A stretch of 64,000 nucleotides of DNA from Pseudomonas sp. SG20056 (GTDB lineage Bacteria; Pseudomonadota; Gammaproteobacteria; Pseudomonadales; Pseudomonadaceae), in the NCBI RefSeq assembly GCF_031764535.1, contig NZ_CP134499.1, positions 2,728,001 through 2,792,000 of the forward strand, given 5' to 3'. Of the stretch, positions 39,678 through 50,030 are shown one piece after another; position 1 is the first letter of the stretch, and every line of letters begins with the position of its first letter. A model generated the notes under the pieces. It searched no databases, was not told the origin of the DNA, and saw nothing but the letters and a program-made list of their open reading frames with translations. Position numbers and translations under genes: made by a program.

Positions 39678-40655
39678 TCAGCGCAATGCCGGCCCCTGGA
39701 ACCCCATCCACAGGGCAATACGCTCAGCCATACTGGCACCTAAAGTTTTGGCAAACTTATCGAAAGGCGATTCCTGCACCGTGAAGTCGACGATTTCCTT
39801 CTCGCCAATCACTTCTCGCGCCACATAGCTTGTATTACCCAAGGCATCGACCAGCCCAAGCTGCAAAGCCTGCTCACCCGACCAAACCAGACCCGAGAAC
39901 AGCTCAGGATGCTCGGCATCTTTCAAGCGCTCGCCACGCCCCTGCTTAACGCTGGCAATAAACTGACGATGAGTGGTTTCCAGAACACCCTGCCAGAACT
40001 TGGTTTCTTCGGCCTTTTGTGGCTGGAACGGGTCGAGAAACGCCTTGTGCTCACCAGAGGTATACACGCGGCGATCCACGCCCAGCTTCTCCATCACCCC
40101 CACAAAACCAAAGGTTGCCGCAGTGACACCAATGGAGCCAACCAGGCTGGCTTTGTCGGCATAGATCTCATCAGCCGCACTGGCGATGTAATAGGCACCC
40201 GACGCACCCAAATCGGTGATCACTGCATACAGTTTGATCGCCGGGTACTCGGCGCGCAGGCGGCGAATCTCGTCATAGATATAGCCCGACTGCACCGGAC
40301 TGCCGCCTGGGCTATTGATGCGCAGGATCACGCCCTTGGTGTTGGTATCCTCAAACGCCGCACGCAGACTGCTGACGATATTGTCGGCACTGGCCGATTC
40401 CTGATCGGCAATCATCCCGCGCACTTCGATCACCGCAGCATGACCGCCGGTAGTCGCGCCTTTTTTCATCGCCAGCATGGGCGAGAACAACGCCAGCGCA
40501 CCGAAGATATAAATGAAGGTCAGCAGCTTGAAGAAAATCCCCCAGCGCCGCGCACGACGCTGCTCCTGCACGCCGGCCAGCAGAGTCTTCTCCAGCAGCT
40601 GCCAGCTTTTACCGTCGACATCAGCCTCCGCCGACGCCTTCCATTCATCTGCCAT
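39678..40655 (-). CDS. sppA: S49-family signal peptide peptidase SppA
   Basis: 325 residues from [16 protein letters not shown] single N-terminal membrane anchor (FFKLLTFIYIFGALALFSPM) is followed by one S49 domain with INSPGGSPVQSG, the nucleophile serine in GASGAYYIAS, and a downstream lysine in YTSGEHKAFLDPF that would complete the Ser-Lys dyad. It digests cleaved signal peptides in the membrane. Overlaps the HAD gene by 11 bp. Confidence 0.9.
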   Translation of the reverse strand: MADEWKASAEADVDGKSWQLLEKTLLAGVQEQRRARRWGIFFKLLTFIYIFGALALFSPMLAMKKGATTGGHAAVIEVRGMIADQESASADNIVSSLRAAFEDTNTKGVILRINSPGGSPVQSGYIYDEIRRLRAEYPAIKLYAVITDLGASGAYYIASAADEIYADKASLVGSIGVTAATFGFVGVMEKLGVDRRVYTSGEHKAFLDPFQPQKAEETKFWQGVLETTHRQFIASVKQGRGERLKDAEHPELFSGLVWSGEQALQLGLVDALGNTSYVAREVIGEKEIVDFTVQESPFDKFAKTLGASMAERIALWMGFQGPALR

Positions 40656-41355
40656 GCCAAACCACCTCAACTGACTGATTAGACGCACGCCGACCCAGCC
40701 AAGCGCGCAACTCGGTAAAACATTCTATTGCCAGCGTTGGCTGACACTCACGCAACGCCTGCAAAGGCTGCGCACCATAACCCACCGCTACACAATCCAT
40801 GCCCGCGCGCTGCGCCATCAACAGATCGAAGGATGAGTCACCCACCATCAGCGCCTGACTAGCAGCAACACCGCTTTGCGCCAGAATCTCGTGCAACATC
40901 AGCGGATCCGGCTTGCTCGCCGTTTCATCAGCGCAGCGGCTGTAATCGAAATAATCCAGCCAGCCACGATCCGCAAGCACGCGCTGCAAACCATGCCGCC
41001 CTTTGCCAGTCGCTACCGCCAGGCGATAACCCTCGGCACGAAACGCCTGCAAACCCTCAGCCACGCCATGAAATAGCGGCGAGGGCTCGGACTCAAGAGC
41101 CAGGTAGTTTTCGCTGTAGCTTTGCCGCAAGCGCTGCGCACGAAGCGCATCATGCATATCTGGGTAAAGACAACGAATAGCCTCAGGCAAACCCAAGCCA
41201 ATAATGCCGCGCACCTGATCATCCGTGCAGCGCGGCAACTCACAGGCATCGGCAGCCATATGCATCGCCGCAACAATCCGACCGATGGAGTCGACCAGCG
41301 TGCCGTCCCAATCGAAGATCAGCAGCTGATAGCCACGCTCCTGACAATCACTCAC
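40645..41355 (-). CDS. HAD-superfamily phosphatase (phosphoglycolate phosphatase-like)
   Basis: 236 residues starting from GTG at 41355, overlapping the rluC stop by 8 bp; upstream residues in the frame are not HAD-like. Motif [15 protein letters not shown], motif III region [11 protein letters not shown], and motif [17 protein letters not shown] are all present, with an alpha-helical cap. The order rluC-HAD-sppA matches P. aeruginosa. Substrate unknown. Confidence 0.85.
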   Translation of the reverse strand: MSDCQERGYQLLIFDWDGTLVDSIGRIVAAMHMAADACELPRCTDDQVRGIIGLGLPEAIRCLYPDMHDALRAQRLRQSYSENYLALESEPSPLFHGVAEGLQAFRAEGYRLAVATGKGRHGLQRVLADRGWLDYFDYSRCADETASKPDPLMLHEILAQSGVAASQALMVGDSSFDLLMAQRAGMDCVAVGYGAQPLQALRECQPTLAIECFTELRAWLGRRASNQSVEVVWHGR

Positions 41356-42301
41356 CGAGACGCACCATAGTCCGCGCCCACATTTCATCGACTGGAGCCT
41401 CAAGCTTGAGTTGACCACCCTCAGGCAGCGGCACAACCAACTCATAGGCATGCAGAAACAGGCGCTTGCCGCCTAGATCGCGAATTTCCTTGGTGAAATC
41501 GTCATCGCCGTATTTGCTGTCACCGGCAATGCAGTGCCCTGCATGCTGTGTATGCACACGAATCTGATGGGTACGCCCGGTGACCGGCTTGGCCTCGACC
41601 AAGGTGGCAAACTCGCCGAAGCGGCGCAGCACACGAAAGACGGTCAATGCCTCTTTACCTTCAGGATTGACCTCGACCATGCGCTCGCCGGAACGCAGAT
41701 TGCTCTTAAGCAGCGGCGCATTAACCTGTTTCTTGGCCGTTGCCCAGTGGCCGCGCACCAACGCCATATAGCGCTTATCCACACCATCGCCCCGCAGGGC
41801 TTCGTGCAGGTGGCGCAACATGCTGCGCTTCTTGGCGATCATCAGTAGACCCGACGTATCACGATCCAAGCGATGCACCAACTCCAGGTCCTTGGCATCT
41901 GGGCGCAACTGACGGAAGGCCTCAATAACTCCATAATTCAGGCCACTGCCGCCATGCACAGCGATACCTGCCGGCTTATTCAGCACAATCAGCGCCTTGT
42001 CTTCATAGACAATCGCCGCCTCTAGGCGCTGCAAAAGCCCTTGCGCAAGCGGCTCGGGCTCATCTCGCTCAGCCAAGCGCAGCGGCGGTACACGAATAAT
42101 GTCGCCAGCCTGCAGCTTGTACTCAGGCTTGATCCGCCCCTTGTTCACACGCACTTCGCCTTTACGCAAAATCCGGTAAATCAAAGTCTTGGGCACGCCC
42201 TTAAGCTGGGTGCGAAGAAAGTTATCAATGCGTTGGCCGGCAAGTTCCGGCGCAACCTCGAGCAGCTGGACGCCGGAGGTTGGAGGGGAAGGATTTGTCA
42301 T
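41348..42301 (-). CDS. rluC: 23S rRNA pseudouridine synthase C
   Basis: 317 residues from [20 protein letters not shown]. An N-terminal S4 RNA-binding domain ([21 protein letters not shown]) precedes the RluA-type catalytic domain with the aspartate in [13 protein letters not shown]. It isomerises U955, U2504 and U2580 (E. coli numbers). No Shine-Dalgarno sequence precedes the ATG, and a TATGAT hexamer lies 6 bases upstream, consistent with a leaderless message. Confidence 0.93.
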   Translation of the reverse strand: MTNPSPPTSGVQLLEVAPELAGQRIDNFLRTQLKGVPKTLIYRILRKGEVRVNKGRIKPEYKLQAGDIIRVPPLRLAERDEPEPLAQGLLQRLEAAIVYEDKALIVLNKPAGIAVHGGSGLNYGVIEAFRQLRPDAKDLELVHRLDRDTSGLLMIAKKRSMLRHLHEALRGDGVDKRYMALVRGHWATAKKQVNAPLLKSNLRSGERMVEVNPEGKEALTVFRVLRRFGEFATLVEAKPVTGRTHQIRVHTQHAGHCIAGDSKYGDDDFTKEIRDLGGKRLFLHAYELVVPLPEGGQLKLEAPVDEMWARTMVRLGE

Positions 42302-42307
42302 CGCGCA

Positions 42308-42358
42308 ATCATAACAATTTTTTATGGAATTGAAGCACTTAATCATTGCTGCTATAGT
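42308..42358. promoter_or_regulatory. Back-to-back promoters of rne (+) and rluC (-)
   Basis: Rightward: TTGAAG (42330-42335), 17-base spacer, TATAGT (42353-42358), reading to rne. Leftward: TATGAT at 42308-42313 on the minus strand, with a poor -35 (CTTCAA) that is the complement of the rne -35 box. The two promoters would thus share the same six base pairs. Confidence 0.6.
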
Positions 42359-42364
42359 CGGGAA

Positions 42365-42881
42365 CGCCGCCAAAAGCGGCCTGGTTTGCGGATGATCGCC
42401 AAAACTGCCATCCCCAACCAACGCAACCCATTTGGGACGTGAGGCCGTCCGACGGGTTATTCAACGAAAGAAAAGCCTCCAAGGCTGTGAATAACTCGGA
42501 AATAAAGCCTTTAAGCCATGATGCGCAACCTGCCCCTCTGGACGGTTGCGGTAATAGTTAACCCGCTGCGGATTTTCGCGAGCGGCACCCGAGTTTCAGC
42601 GATACGTGTAGGGTGGAGATGTACAACTGTTGGTCCGCGTAGCTGCTCGCTTTACCAAGACGCCTCATCTCGTCCGCTACCAACAGCTGATTCCTCCTCC
42701 TGACTTAGTGCTTTCTGTTATCACAGCGAGCAGGAGACGTCCGTCGCGGCCCAGCACAATTGGCTGACCGCCGCTAGACACTGGAACGCTTTACGACCGT
42801 TCCTGACGCACCTGACACCGACCCCTGAAGTCGTGTGTGCCGAACGCCGCTTCCGCCAGCACCGGAAACCGACGGTACTAC
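42365..42881 (+). promoter_or_regulatory. Long structured 5' leader of rne
   Basis: About 517 bases lie between the predicted start of transcription and the rne ATG, with no credible protein. Hairpins include GCCGC-CAAAA-GCGGC (42366-42380), a nested stem with outer GTTATTCA/TGAATAAC (42456-42495) and inner AGCCT/AGGCT (42474-42486), and CAACTGTTGGT paired with ACCAACAGCTG further on. In E. coli the rne leader is the cis element by which RNase E limits its own mRNA; a similar role is likely here, but the sequence differs. Confidence 0.65.
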
Positions 42882-45800
42882 ATGAAAAGAATGCTGATTA
42901 ACGCAACTCAGCCCGAAGAGTTGCGTGTTGCCCTGGTAGATGGGCAAAAACTCTACGACCTGGACATCGAGTCCGGCGCCCGTGAGCAGAAAAAATCCAA
43001 CATCTACAAGGGTAAAATCACCCGCGTAGAGCCTAGCCTCGAAGCCGCTTTCGTCGATTTCGGCTCTGAGCGCCACGGTTTCCTCCCGCTCAAAGAAATC
43101 TCCCGCGAATACTTCAGCAAGGCTCCAGAAGGCCGCGTCAATATCAAAGACGTGCTCAAGGAAGGCCAGGAAGTCATCGTTCAGGTCGAGAAAGAAGAGC
43201 GTGGCAACAAGGGCGCAGCCCTCACCACCTTTATCAGCCTCGCCGGTCGTTACCTGGTGCTGATGCCGAACAACCCGCGCGCCGGTGGCATCTCTCGTCG
43301 GATCGAAGGCGAAGAGCGTAATGAGCTGCGTGAAGCACTGAACGGTCTGGTCGCTCCAAGCGACATGGGCTTGATCGTGCGCACTGCAGGTCTGGGCCGC
43401 TCCAGCGAAGAAATGCAGTGGGACCTCGATTACCTGCTGCAACTCTGGACCGCCATCAAAGAAGCTTCGCAAGATCGCGCCGCGCCCTTCCTGATCTACC
43501 AGGAAAGCAACGTGATCATCCGCGCCATCCGCGACTACCTGCGCCAGGACATCGGCGAAGTACTGGTCGACAGCATTGAAGCGCAGCAGGAAGCCCTGAG
43601 TTTTATCAATCAGGTGATGCCGCAGTACGCCAGCAAGATCAAGCTGTATGAAGACAGCGTGCCGCTGTTCAACCGCTTCCAGATCGAAAGCCAGATCGAA
43701 ACTGCCTTCCAGCGCGAAGTGAAACTGCCGTCCGGTGGCTCCATCGTCATCGACCCGACCGAAGCCCTGGTGTCGATCGACATCAACTCGGCCCGTGCGA
43801 CCAAAGGCAGCGACATCGAAGAAACGGCCCTGCAGACCAACCTGGAAGCGGCTGAAGAAATCGCCCGCCAACTGCGTCTACGTGACATCGGCGGCCTGAT
43901 CGTTATCGACTTCATCGACATGACCCCGGCGAAGAACCAACGCGCCGTCGAAGAAAAAGTCCGTGAAAGCCTGGAAGCCGACCGCGCCCGTGTACAAGTG
44001 GGTCGTATCTCGCGCTTCGGCCTGCTGGAAATGTCCCGTCAGCGCCTGCGCCCATCCTTGGGTGAAACCAGCGGCATCGTCTGCCCGCGCTGCAACGGTC
44101 AAGGCATCATCCGTGACGTCGAGTCGCTGTCGCTGGCCATTCTGCGCCTGATCGAAGAAGAAGCCCTGAAAGACCGCACCGCCGAAGTTCGCGCACAAGT
44201 GCCAATCCCGGTTGCTGCCTTCCTGCTCAACGAAAAGCGCAACTCGATCACCAAGACCGAACTGCGTACCCGCGCCCGCATCGTGATCATTCCGAACGAT
44301 CATCTGGAAACGCCGCACTTCGAAGTGCAGCGCATCCGTGACGACAGCCCGGAAGCTCAATCCACCCAATCCAGCTATGAAATGGCTGTAGTTGAAGTGG
44401 AAGAAGAAAAGCAGGCAGCCGCAACTCGCACCCTGGTTCGCCAGGAAGCCGCGATCAAGACTGCTCCGCAGCGCACCGCACCGACGCCCGCTGAAGCCGT
44501 CGCTGCACAGCCGGCTGTCGCTGCCGAGCCAAGCCTGTTCAAAGGCCTGGTCAAGTCGCTGGTAAGCCTGTTCGCCGGCAAGGAAGAAGAAAAACCTGCC
44601 GTCATCGAGAAGAAGACCAGCGAACGCCCACAGCGTAGCGATGAGCGTCGCAACGGTCGCCAGCAGAACCGCAACCGTGGCGGTCGCAACAACGAAGACC
44701 GCAAACCACGCGAGGATCGTGGCCCACGTGAAGAGCGCGCACCACGCGAAGAGCGTCAGCCACGTGCAGCCCGTGAGGAACGCGCACCGCGCGAAGAGCG
44801 TGCACCACGTGAAGAACGCAGCCCACGCGATGTCGTAGAAGTTCGCGAGCCCCAGGAAGTGCGTCAATCGCGCCCACCGCGCGAAGAGCGTCAGCAGCGC
44901 GACCGCAAGCCGCGTGAAGAACGCCAGCCACGTGAACTGCGTGAGCCGCTGGATGCAGCACCCGGCGATAGCGCTACCGTCAGCGAAGAAGCCCGCGCCG
45001 AACGCCCGCAACGCGAACCGCGCCAGCCGCGCCCACCGCGTGAAGAGCGCCAGCCGCGCGCCGAACAGGCAGCAGCTGCCAGTGACGAAGCAGCACTGAA
45101 CGCTGAAGAAGCACTGCAAGACGATGAACAGGAAGGCAGCGAAGGTGGTGATCGCCCACGTCGCCGCTCCCGTGGCCAGCGCCGCCGCAGCAATCGTCGC
45201 GAGCGCCAGAACGATGCCAATGGCAACCCGATTGAAGGCAGCGAAGAAGGCGCAGAAGCCCCAGCCGATGCTGACAACGCAGTAGCTGCAGCAGCAGTAA
45301 CCGCCGCCGTTATCGCTAACACGGACGCAACCGCCCAAGCGAACGCTGAAGCAGCACCTGTAGTTGTCGAGCAGGAACAGCCACGCGAAGCCGCTGCAAC
45401 TGAAGCGCCACAAGCCGTTGTTGAGACCGTAGTTGTAGAAGCAGTAAGCAGCCCGGCTGTCGAAGTCAGCGAAGCGCCTGTATATGCCGCCGAAGCCAGC
45501 GAAACTGCACCAGCACCTGTTGTTGTAGAGGCTCCAGCCCCGGTTGCAGAGGTTGTTGACGCGCCAGCTGTAGTTACCGCACCCAAGCCGGTTGCCGAAG
45601 CCGCTGTAGCTGAAGTTGTGGCAGTTGAAGCCGCACCTGCACCTGCAGTCGCTGTCAGCAGCACCGGTCGCGCACCTAACGATCCGCGCGAAGTGCGCCG
45701 TCGTCAGCGTGAAGCCGAGCGTCTCGCCCGCGAAGCCGCCGAAGCACCAGCAGCTGCCGTACAGGTTGAAGCTGCTGCACCAGTGGCTGAAGAGCCGGTT

Positions 45801-45977
45801 GCTGAAGCCGTAGTTGAAACTGCAGCCGAAGCACCTGCGAGCATCGATGCCGTCGAGCCCAAGGCCGAAACCGCATCGCAAGTAGAAGCAGAAGTAAGCC
45901 AGGAGCCGCAAAGCTCACTGTTTACTGAAGTAGAAGCTGACGAGCAGGATAAAGAAGCGGTCAAACCGCAGGTCTGA
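42882..45977 (+). CDS. rne: Ribonuclease E
   Basis: 1031 residues. Starts at [21 protein letters not shown]. The N-terminal catalytic half has the S1 domain, the DNase I-like site with [18 protein letters not shown] and IVIDFIDM, and the zinc-link CPRCNGQG. After about residue 500 comes the unstructured scaffold: an Arg/Glu-rich block of [17 protein letters not shown] repeats, then long Ala/Val/Glu-rich stretches, ending [13 protein letters not shown]. It starts bulk mRNA decay and rRNA/tRNA processing and organises the degradosome. Terminator follows directly. Confidence 0.97.
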   Translation: MKRMLINATQPEELRVALVDGQKLYDLDIESGAREQKKSNIYKGKITRVEPSLEAAFVDFGSERHGFLPLKEISREYFSKAPEGRVNIKDVLKEGQEVIVQVEKEERGNKGAALTTFISLAGRYLVLMPNNPRAGGISRRIEGEERNELREALNGLVAPSDMGLIVRTAGLGRSSEEMQWDLDYLLQLWTAIKEASQDRAAPFLIYQESNVIIRAIRDYLRQDIGEVLVDSIEAQQEALSFINQVMPQYASKIKLYEDSVPLFNRFQIESQIETAFQREVKLPSGGSIVIDPTEALVSIDINSARATKGSDIEETALQTNLEAAEEIARQLRLRDIGGLIVIDFIDMTPAKNQRAVEEKVRESLEADRARVQVGRISRFGLLEMSRQRLRPSLGETSGIVCPRCNGQGIIRDVESLSLAILRLIEEEALKDRTAEVRAQVPIPVAAFLLNEKRNSITKTELRTRARIVIIPNDHLETPHFEVQRIRDDSPEAQSTQSSYEMAVVEVEEEKQAAATRTLVRQEAAIKTAPQRTAPTPAEAVAAQPAVAAEPSLFKGLVKSLVSLFAGKEEEKPAVIEKKTSERPQRSDERRNGRQQNRNRGGRNNEDRKPREDRGPREERAPREERQPRAAREERAPREERAPREERSPRDVVEVREPQEVRQSRPPREERQQRDRKPREERQPRELREPLDAAPGDSATVSEEARAERPQREPRQPRPPREERQPRAEQAAAASDEAALNAEEALQDDEQEGSEGGDRPRRRSRGQRRRSNRRERQNDANGNPIEGSEEGAEAPADADNAVAAAAVTAAVIANTDATAQANAEAAPVVVEQEQPREAAATEAPQAVVETVVVEAVSSPAVEVSEAPVYAAEASETAPAPVVVEAPAPVAEVVDAPAVVTAPKPVAEAAVAEVVAVEAAPAPAVAVSSTGRAPNDPREVRRRQREAERLAREAAEAPAAAVQVEAAAPVAEEPVAEAVVETAAEAPASIDAVEPKAETASQVEAEVSQEPQSSLFTEVEADEQDKEAVKPQV
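44705..44940 (+). repeat. Direct short repeats inside the RNase E scaffold region
   Basis: Imperfect copies of a 15-18 bp unit (core CCACGYGAAGAGCGY, coding PREER) recur in tandem, most densely 44730-44826 and again around 44877-44940. They encode the Arg-rich RNA-binding region. Such tandem units can expand or contract between strains. Confidence 0.75.
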
Positions 45978-45991
45978 TCCGCTAGGCAATA

Positions 45992-46019
45992 AAAAGGGGA
46001 TGCTTCGGCATCCCCTTTT
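45992..46019 (+). terminator. Terminator after rne
   Basis: A perfect 12-bp stem AAAAGGGGATGC / GCATCCCCTTTT with a TTCG loop, 15 bases after the rne stop; the flanking A run allows it to act on both strands, although murB ends 60 bases further on. Confidence 0.9.
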
Positions 46020-46079
46020 GCGTTGTAGCTTTTATTACAGTGCGATCAATACGCTGGTCGCAGCCTACCGCTAAACGCC

Positions 46080-47114
46080 TTACAGCACGTTTGGCTCGAT
46101 CTCCAACTCCACCGCGAAACGCTGGGCGATATCCGCCTGGATACGCTGCGCCAGTGCCAACAACTGCGCCCCCGTGGCGGCGCCGTAATTCACCAGCACC
46201 AGCGCCTGCAGACGGTGCACACCTGCATCACCCTCACGAAAGCCCTTCCAGCCCGCCCGCTCGATCAACCAGCCGGCGGCCAGTTTGACCTGCCCGTCCG
46301 CCTGGCCATTCACCACCTGAGGATAGGCCACCAGATCGGCATGCTCGGCGCGCAAGCGCTGTGCGAGTTCGGCGGATACCAACGGGTTTTTAAAGAAGCT
46401 GCCGGCATTGCCCAGCTCAGCCGGGTCAGGCAATTTTTCGCTGCGAATGGCGCAAATGGCCTGACTGACATCCAGCGCCGTCGGAGCACTGATGCCCTGC
46501 TCCGCAAGACGCTGACGCACTGGACCGTAATCCAGGTGCAGCGCAGCCGCACGGCTCAAGGCAAAGCGCACCCGCAGGATGACCCAGCGTCCGCTTTCGC
46601 GTTTGAACAGGCTATCGCGGTAGGCAAAAGCACAATCCTGCAGAGAAAACTCACGCAACTCGCCACTGTGTCGATCCAGGGCAGTCAACCCAGAAAACAG
46701 ATCCTTCAGTTCAACACCGTACGCGCCGATATTCTGCACCGGCGCCGCGCCGACTGTGCCGGGAATCAGGCTGAGGTTTTCCAGGCCGGCAAAGCCCTGC
46801 GCCAACGTCCACTGTACAAACGGATGCCAGGGCTCGCCCGCCTCTGCCTCAATCAGCACACGCTCGCCGTCATCGTTGAGTACGCGAATACCGCGACTGG
46901 TCATACGCAAAACCAGCGCCTCGATGTCGGCGGTGAGCAGCAGATTGCTGCCACCACCGAGCAATAACAGCGGTAATTGCTGCGTTTGCGCATAGCTCAG
47001 CGCTTCGCGCACCTGCTGATCATTCTCAGCCTCGGCAAAATGGCTGGCCTGGGCTTCGACGGCAAAGCTGTTATAGGGTTTCAGCGAGACCTGGGTACGC
47101 ACTTGCAAGCTCAT
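46080..47114 (-). CDS. murB: UDP-N-acetylenolpyruvoylglucosamine reductase
   Basis: 344 residues. FAD-binding LLLLGGGSNLLLT, SLIPGTVGAAPVQNIGAYG, and the proton-donor serine in GNAGSFFKNP. Reduces the enolpyruvyl group to make UDP-MurNAc in peptidoglycan synthesis. Overlaps ptpA by 4 bp at its start. Confidence 0.96.
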   Translation of the reverse strand: MSLQVRTQVSLKPYNSFAVEAQASHFAEAENDQQVREALSYAQTQQLPLLLLGGGSNLLLTADIEALVLRMTSRGIRVLNDDGERVLIEAEAGEPWHPFVQWTLAQGFAGLENLSLIPGTVGAAPVQNIGAYGVELKDLFSGLTALDRHSGELREFSLQDCAFAYRDSLFKRESGRWVILRVRFALSRAAALHLDYGPVRQRLAEQGISAPTALDVSQAICAIRSEKLPDPAELGNAGSFFKNPLVSAELAQRLRAEHADLVAYPQVVNGQADGQVKLAAGWLIERAGWKGFREGDAGVHRLQALVLVNYGAATGAQLLALAQRIQADIAQRFAVELEIEPNVL

Positions 47115-47575
47115 AAGCGCCCCTTGAGTTCGATAACCAGGGCATCACAGGCCTGTTCGATCAAATCCAGCACCTGGGCAAAACCGGCCTCGCCACCGTA
47201 ATAGGGGTCCGGCACTTCATCCCGCTCCAACTGATAACGACGCAGAAACAGGTCCAACTCGGCCGCATCATTGCCGGGACGCAGCTGCTGCAGGTCGTGC
47301 AGGTTGCTGTTATCCATCGCCAGAATCAGATCAAAGGAATGAAAATCCGCCGCCTTGACCTGCCGCCCGCGCAGCGCAGACAAGTCATAGCCACGCTGCT
47401 GCGCCGCCTGACGCGTGCGCAGATCCGCCGCCTTGCCCACGTGCCAGTCACCAGTGCCGGCCGAATCGACTTCGACGCGCCTTTCAAGCCCTGCTTCCCG
47501 CAGCTTGTGGCGCAATACGCCTTCGGCCGTTGGCGAGCGGCAGATATTGCCCAGACAGACGAACAGAACGCGCAT
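47111..47575 (-). CDS. Low-molecular-weight protein-tyrosine phosphatase
   Basis: 154 residues. The P-loop is CLGNICRSPTAEGV (C-x5-R-S) at residues about 7-20 and the general-acid aspartate lies in DPYYGGEAGF. Might dephosphorylate a tyrosine kinase for polysaccharide export; no such kinase gene is present nearby. Its start shares a base with the kdsB stop. Confidence 0.9.
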   Translation of the reverse strand: MRVLFVCLGNICRSPTAEGVLRHKLREAGLERRVEVDSAGTGDWHVGKAADLRTRQAAQQRGYDLSALRGRQVKAADFHSFDLILAMDNSNLHDLQQLRPGNDAAELDLFLRRYQLERDEVPDPYYGGEAGFAQVLDLIEQACDALVIELKGRL

Positions 47576-48339
47576 CAGGCCCCCAGCAGGCGACGAACCC
47601 GCTCAAGGTCTTCCGGTGTATCGACACCCGCAGGCGGCGCTTCAAGGGCATCGGCGACATGGATACGCACGCCATGCCAGAGGGCGCGCAGCTGCTCCAG
47701 GCATTCGGTGTCTTCCAGCCAGCACGGGCCCCAGGCGACGAAGTCATGCAGAAACTGCGCACGGTAGGCGTAGATGCCGATGTGACGACGGTACGGCACG
47801 CCGGCCGGCAACTCGTCACGGCTCTTGGCAAAGGCATCCCGCGCCCAGGCCAGCGGCGCGCGGCTGAAGGTCAGGGCCAGGCCGGTCTTGTCGCTGACCA
47901 CCTTGACCACGTTGGGGTTGAACAGCGCCTGCACATCCTCAATCGGCTCGGCCAGGGTAGCGATTGCCGCCTGCGGGTTGGCCGCCAGATTGGCAGCAAC
48001 TTGATCAATGATCGCCGGCGGAATCAGCGGCTCATCACCCTGTACGTTGACCACGATGGCGTCAGCCGCTAGGCCCAAAGCCGTGGCCACTTCAGCCAGA
48101 CGGTCGGTGCCTGAATTGTGATCGACGCGGGTCAACACCACCTGCGCACCAAAGCCCTGACACGCCTCAACGATGCGCGCATCGTCAGTGGCGACCACCA
48201 CCTGCTGGGCGCTGCTCTTGCACGCCTGCTCCCAGACATGCTGAATCATCGGTTTGCCGGCAATATCCTGCAGCGGCTTGCCCGGCAGGCGGCTGGAAGC
48301 GAAGCGCGCCGGAATCACAACGGTAAAGGCAGTGCTCAT
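47575..48339 (-). CDS. kdsB: 3-deoxy-manno-octulosonate cytidylyltransferase
   Basis: 254 residues with [20 protein letters not shown] at the start, [14 protein letters not shown], and [12 protein letters not shown]. Activates KDO with CTP for lipopolysaccharide inner core. Located directly after the Trm112-like gene (0 bp gap) and before ptpA. Confidence 0.96.
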   Translation of the reverse strand: MSTAFTVVIPARFASSRLPGKPLQDIAGKPMIQHVWEQACKSSAQQVVVATDDARIVEACQGFGAQVVLTRVDHNSGTDRLAEVATALGLAADAIVVNVQGDEPLIPPAIIDQVAANLAANPQAAIATLAEPIEDVQALFNPNVVKVVSDKTGLALTFSRAPLAWARDAFAKSRDELPAGVPYRRHIGIYAYRAQFLHDFVAWGPCWLEDTECLEQLRALWHGVRIHVADALEAPPAGVDTPEDLERVRRLLGA

Positions 48340-48525
48340 TTACTTGTCCAGGCGCTCGTCGACGTTGAGGGTGCGGGCTTCGGTTTCCAGCATCACCGGA
48401 ATGCCATCGCGAACCGGGAAGGCCAGTGCGTCGGCCTTGCAGATCAGCTCACTCTTGTCAGCGGCGAGCTTCAGCGGGCCCTTGCACAGTGGGCAGGCGA
48501 GAATGTCGAGTAGTTTCGGGTCCAT
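48340..48525 (-). CDS. Trm112-like small zinc-ribbon protein (YcaR family)
   Basis: 61 residues from [18 protein letters not shown]. The CPLC motif and [23 protein letters not shown] match the Trm112/YcaR family found between lpxK and kdsB in many gammaproteobacteria. The longer frame upstream is not conserved. Trm112 proteins activate methyltransferases in eukaryotes and archaea; the bacterial role is unclear. Confidence 0.9.
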   Translation of the reverse strand: MDPKLLDILACPLCKGPLKLAADKSELICKADALAFPVRDGIPVMLETEARTLNVDERLDK

Positions 48526-48586
48526 GGGAGATCCTTGATAGGAAGCAGCTGCAGGGACGGACGAGGCCGCCGAATGATCAGAACAG

Positions 48587-49588
48587 TCAGGCGCGCGGCA
48601 CAAGACGCTGCAATTGCTGATCAAACCAAGCGACAAACGCGGCCGAAGGCTCGGCATCCACCGCCAGGTACCACCAATCGTCAGCCGCAAAGGCACGGCA
48701 CTTGACCGCATCCTTTTCCGTCATCAACACCGGCAGCTCCGGGCTGAAATTCAGCAGCTCGGCGCTATACGGCGCATGGTCGGCAAAGGCATGCGCGACA
48801 GGCCGCCAGTGTAGCCCTTCGAGGGTATTGAAGAAACGCTGCGGGTTGCCAATACCGGCGACCGCATGCAGGGCCTGACCAGCTGGGAAATGACTGAGCG
48901 GGTGCTGCTCGCCACTGCGCAGATTGACCAAGGTGCGTGGCTGCAAGGTAAAGCCGTAGCCATCCTGCGGATCGCTGGACGCGCCGTTATACAGCAGCGC
49001 ATCCACGCTCTGCAGACGCTCGACCGGCTCACGCAGCGGGCCGGCAGGTAGGCAATGACGATTGCCAAGACCGCGCGCGGCATCGATCAGCACCAGTTCG
49101 AGGTCTCGGGCCAGACGGTAGTGCTGCAAGCCGTCATCACTGAGGATCAGGTCCAGCGGCTCGGCCGCCAGCAAGGCCGCCACCGCGCGACTGCGATCAG
49201 GATCAATCATCAGCGGTATGCCGCTGCGTTGCACAATCAGCAGCGGCTCATCACCGGCCACGCTGGCGGCCTGATCAGCCTGCACGCGCCAGGGCAGCTG
49301 CGGCGGCTGAGCGCCATAACCACGACTGACCACACCGACGCGCAGCCCTTGGCGGCGGCAATGCTCGATCAGCCAGAGAATCATCGGGGTCTTGCCGGTG
49401 CCGCCGACGGTTATATTGCCGACCACTACTACCGGCACGGGAGCACGGTAGATCTCGCCCTCACCGGCCAGAAAACGCGCACGCTTGCGCTGTACCACCG
49501 CGCGATACAGCCACTCCAGCGGACGCAGCAGACCCAGCGCCGGATGACCGGCGTACCAGGCAGCAGTGAGGCGTGCGGAGAGGCTCAT
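48587..49588 (-). CDS. lpxK: Tetraacyldisaccharide 4'-kinase
   Basis: 333 residues: [20 protein letters not shown] carries the P-loop, followed by [10 protein letters not shown] and [19 protein letters not shown]. Phosphorylates the lipid A precursor. Overall gene order exbB-exbD-lpxK-Trm112-kdsB is that of P. aeruginosa. Confidence 0.95.
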   Translation of the reverse strand: MSLSARLTAAWYAGHPALGLLRPLEWLYRAVVQRKRARFLAGEGEIYRAPVPVVVVGNITVGGTGKTPMILWLIEHCRRQGLRVGVVSRGYGAQPPQLPWRVQADQAASVAGDEPLLIVQRSGIPLMIDPDRSRAVAALLAAEPLDLILSDDGLQHYRLARDLELVLIDAARGLGNRHCLPAGPLREPVERLQSVDALLYNGASSDPQDGYGFTLQPRTLVNLRSGEQHPLSHFPAGQALHAVAGIGNPQRFFNTLEGLHWRPVAHAFADHAPYSAELLNFSPELPVLMTEKDAVKCRAFAADDWWYLAVDAEPSAAFVAWFDQQLQRLVPRA

Positions 49589-49601
49589 CAGCGGGCAACC
49601 C

Positions 49602-50030
49602 TCAAGGCTCGGCTTGCGCCTCGATGGTGGTCATGCGCAGGTGGGCAAAACCCAGCTTGCCGGCCGCATCCATAGCGGTAATCACCGCCTGATGCTGGGC
49701 CTTGGCATCGGCGCTGATGATAAGCGGCAGGCTGTTATCACCTTCCGACTCTTTCTGCAGCGCAGCCATCAGGCTTTCCAGATCGCTTTTCAGCAACTGC
49801 TTGGCATTCAGCGAGTAGCTGCCATCGGCAGCAATCAGGATTTCCAGCTGCTTCAGTTCGGTCTGCTCCGGCGGCGTGCCAGTGGCGGCCTCCGGCAGAT
49901 CGACCTTGAGCTGGGTCTCACGGGTAAAGGTGGTGGTGACCACGAAGAACAGCAGCAGGATAAACACCACGTCGATCAACGAGGCCAGGTTGATCTCGAC
50001 GTTCTCCCGCGGTTTGCGCCGGAATTTCAC
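49602..50030 (-). CDS. exbD: ExbD/TolR-family proton-channel protein
   Basis: 142 residues with one membrane segment, [22 protein letters not shown], containing the conserved channel aspartate (LID), and a periplasmic domain. Works with ExbB to energise an outer-membrane or envelope process through a TonB or similar partner; no tonB gene is here. Its start overlaps exbB by 4 bp. Confidence 0.9.
   Translation of the reverse strand: MKFRRKPRENVEINLASLIDVVFILLLFFVVTTTFTRETQLKVDLPEAATGTPPEQTELKQLEILIAADGSYSLNAKQLLKSDLESLMAALQKESEGDNSLPLIISADAKAQHQAVITAMDAAGKLGFAHLRMTTIEAQAEP

Noticed and set aside
43878..45911. 677-codon open frame antisense to rne
   Set aside because: It exists because the sense strand is rich in Ala/Glu/Arg/Val codons that give few stops on the other strand; the translation is Cys/Phe/Trp-rich with no domain.
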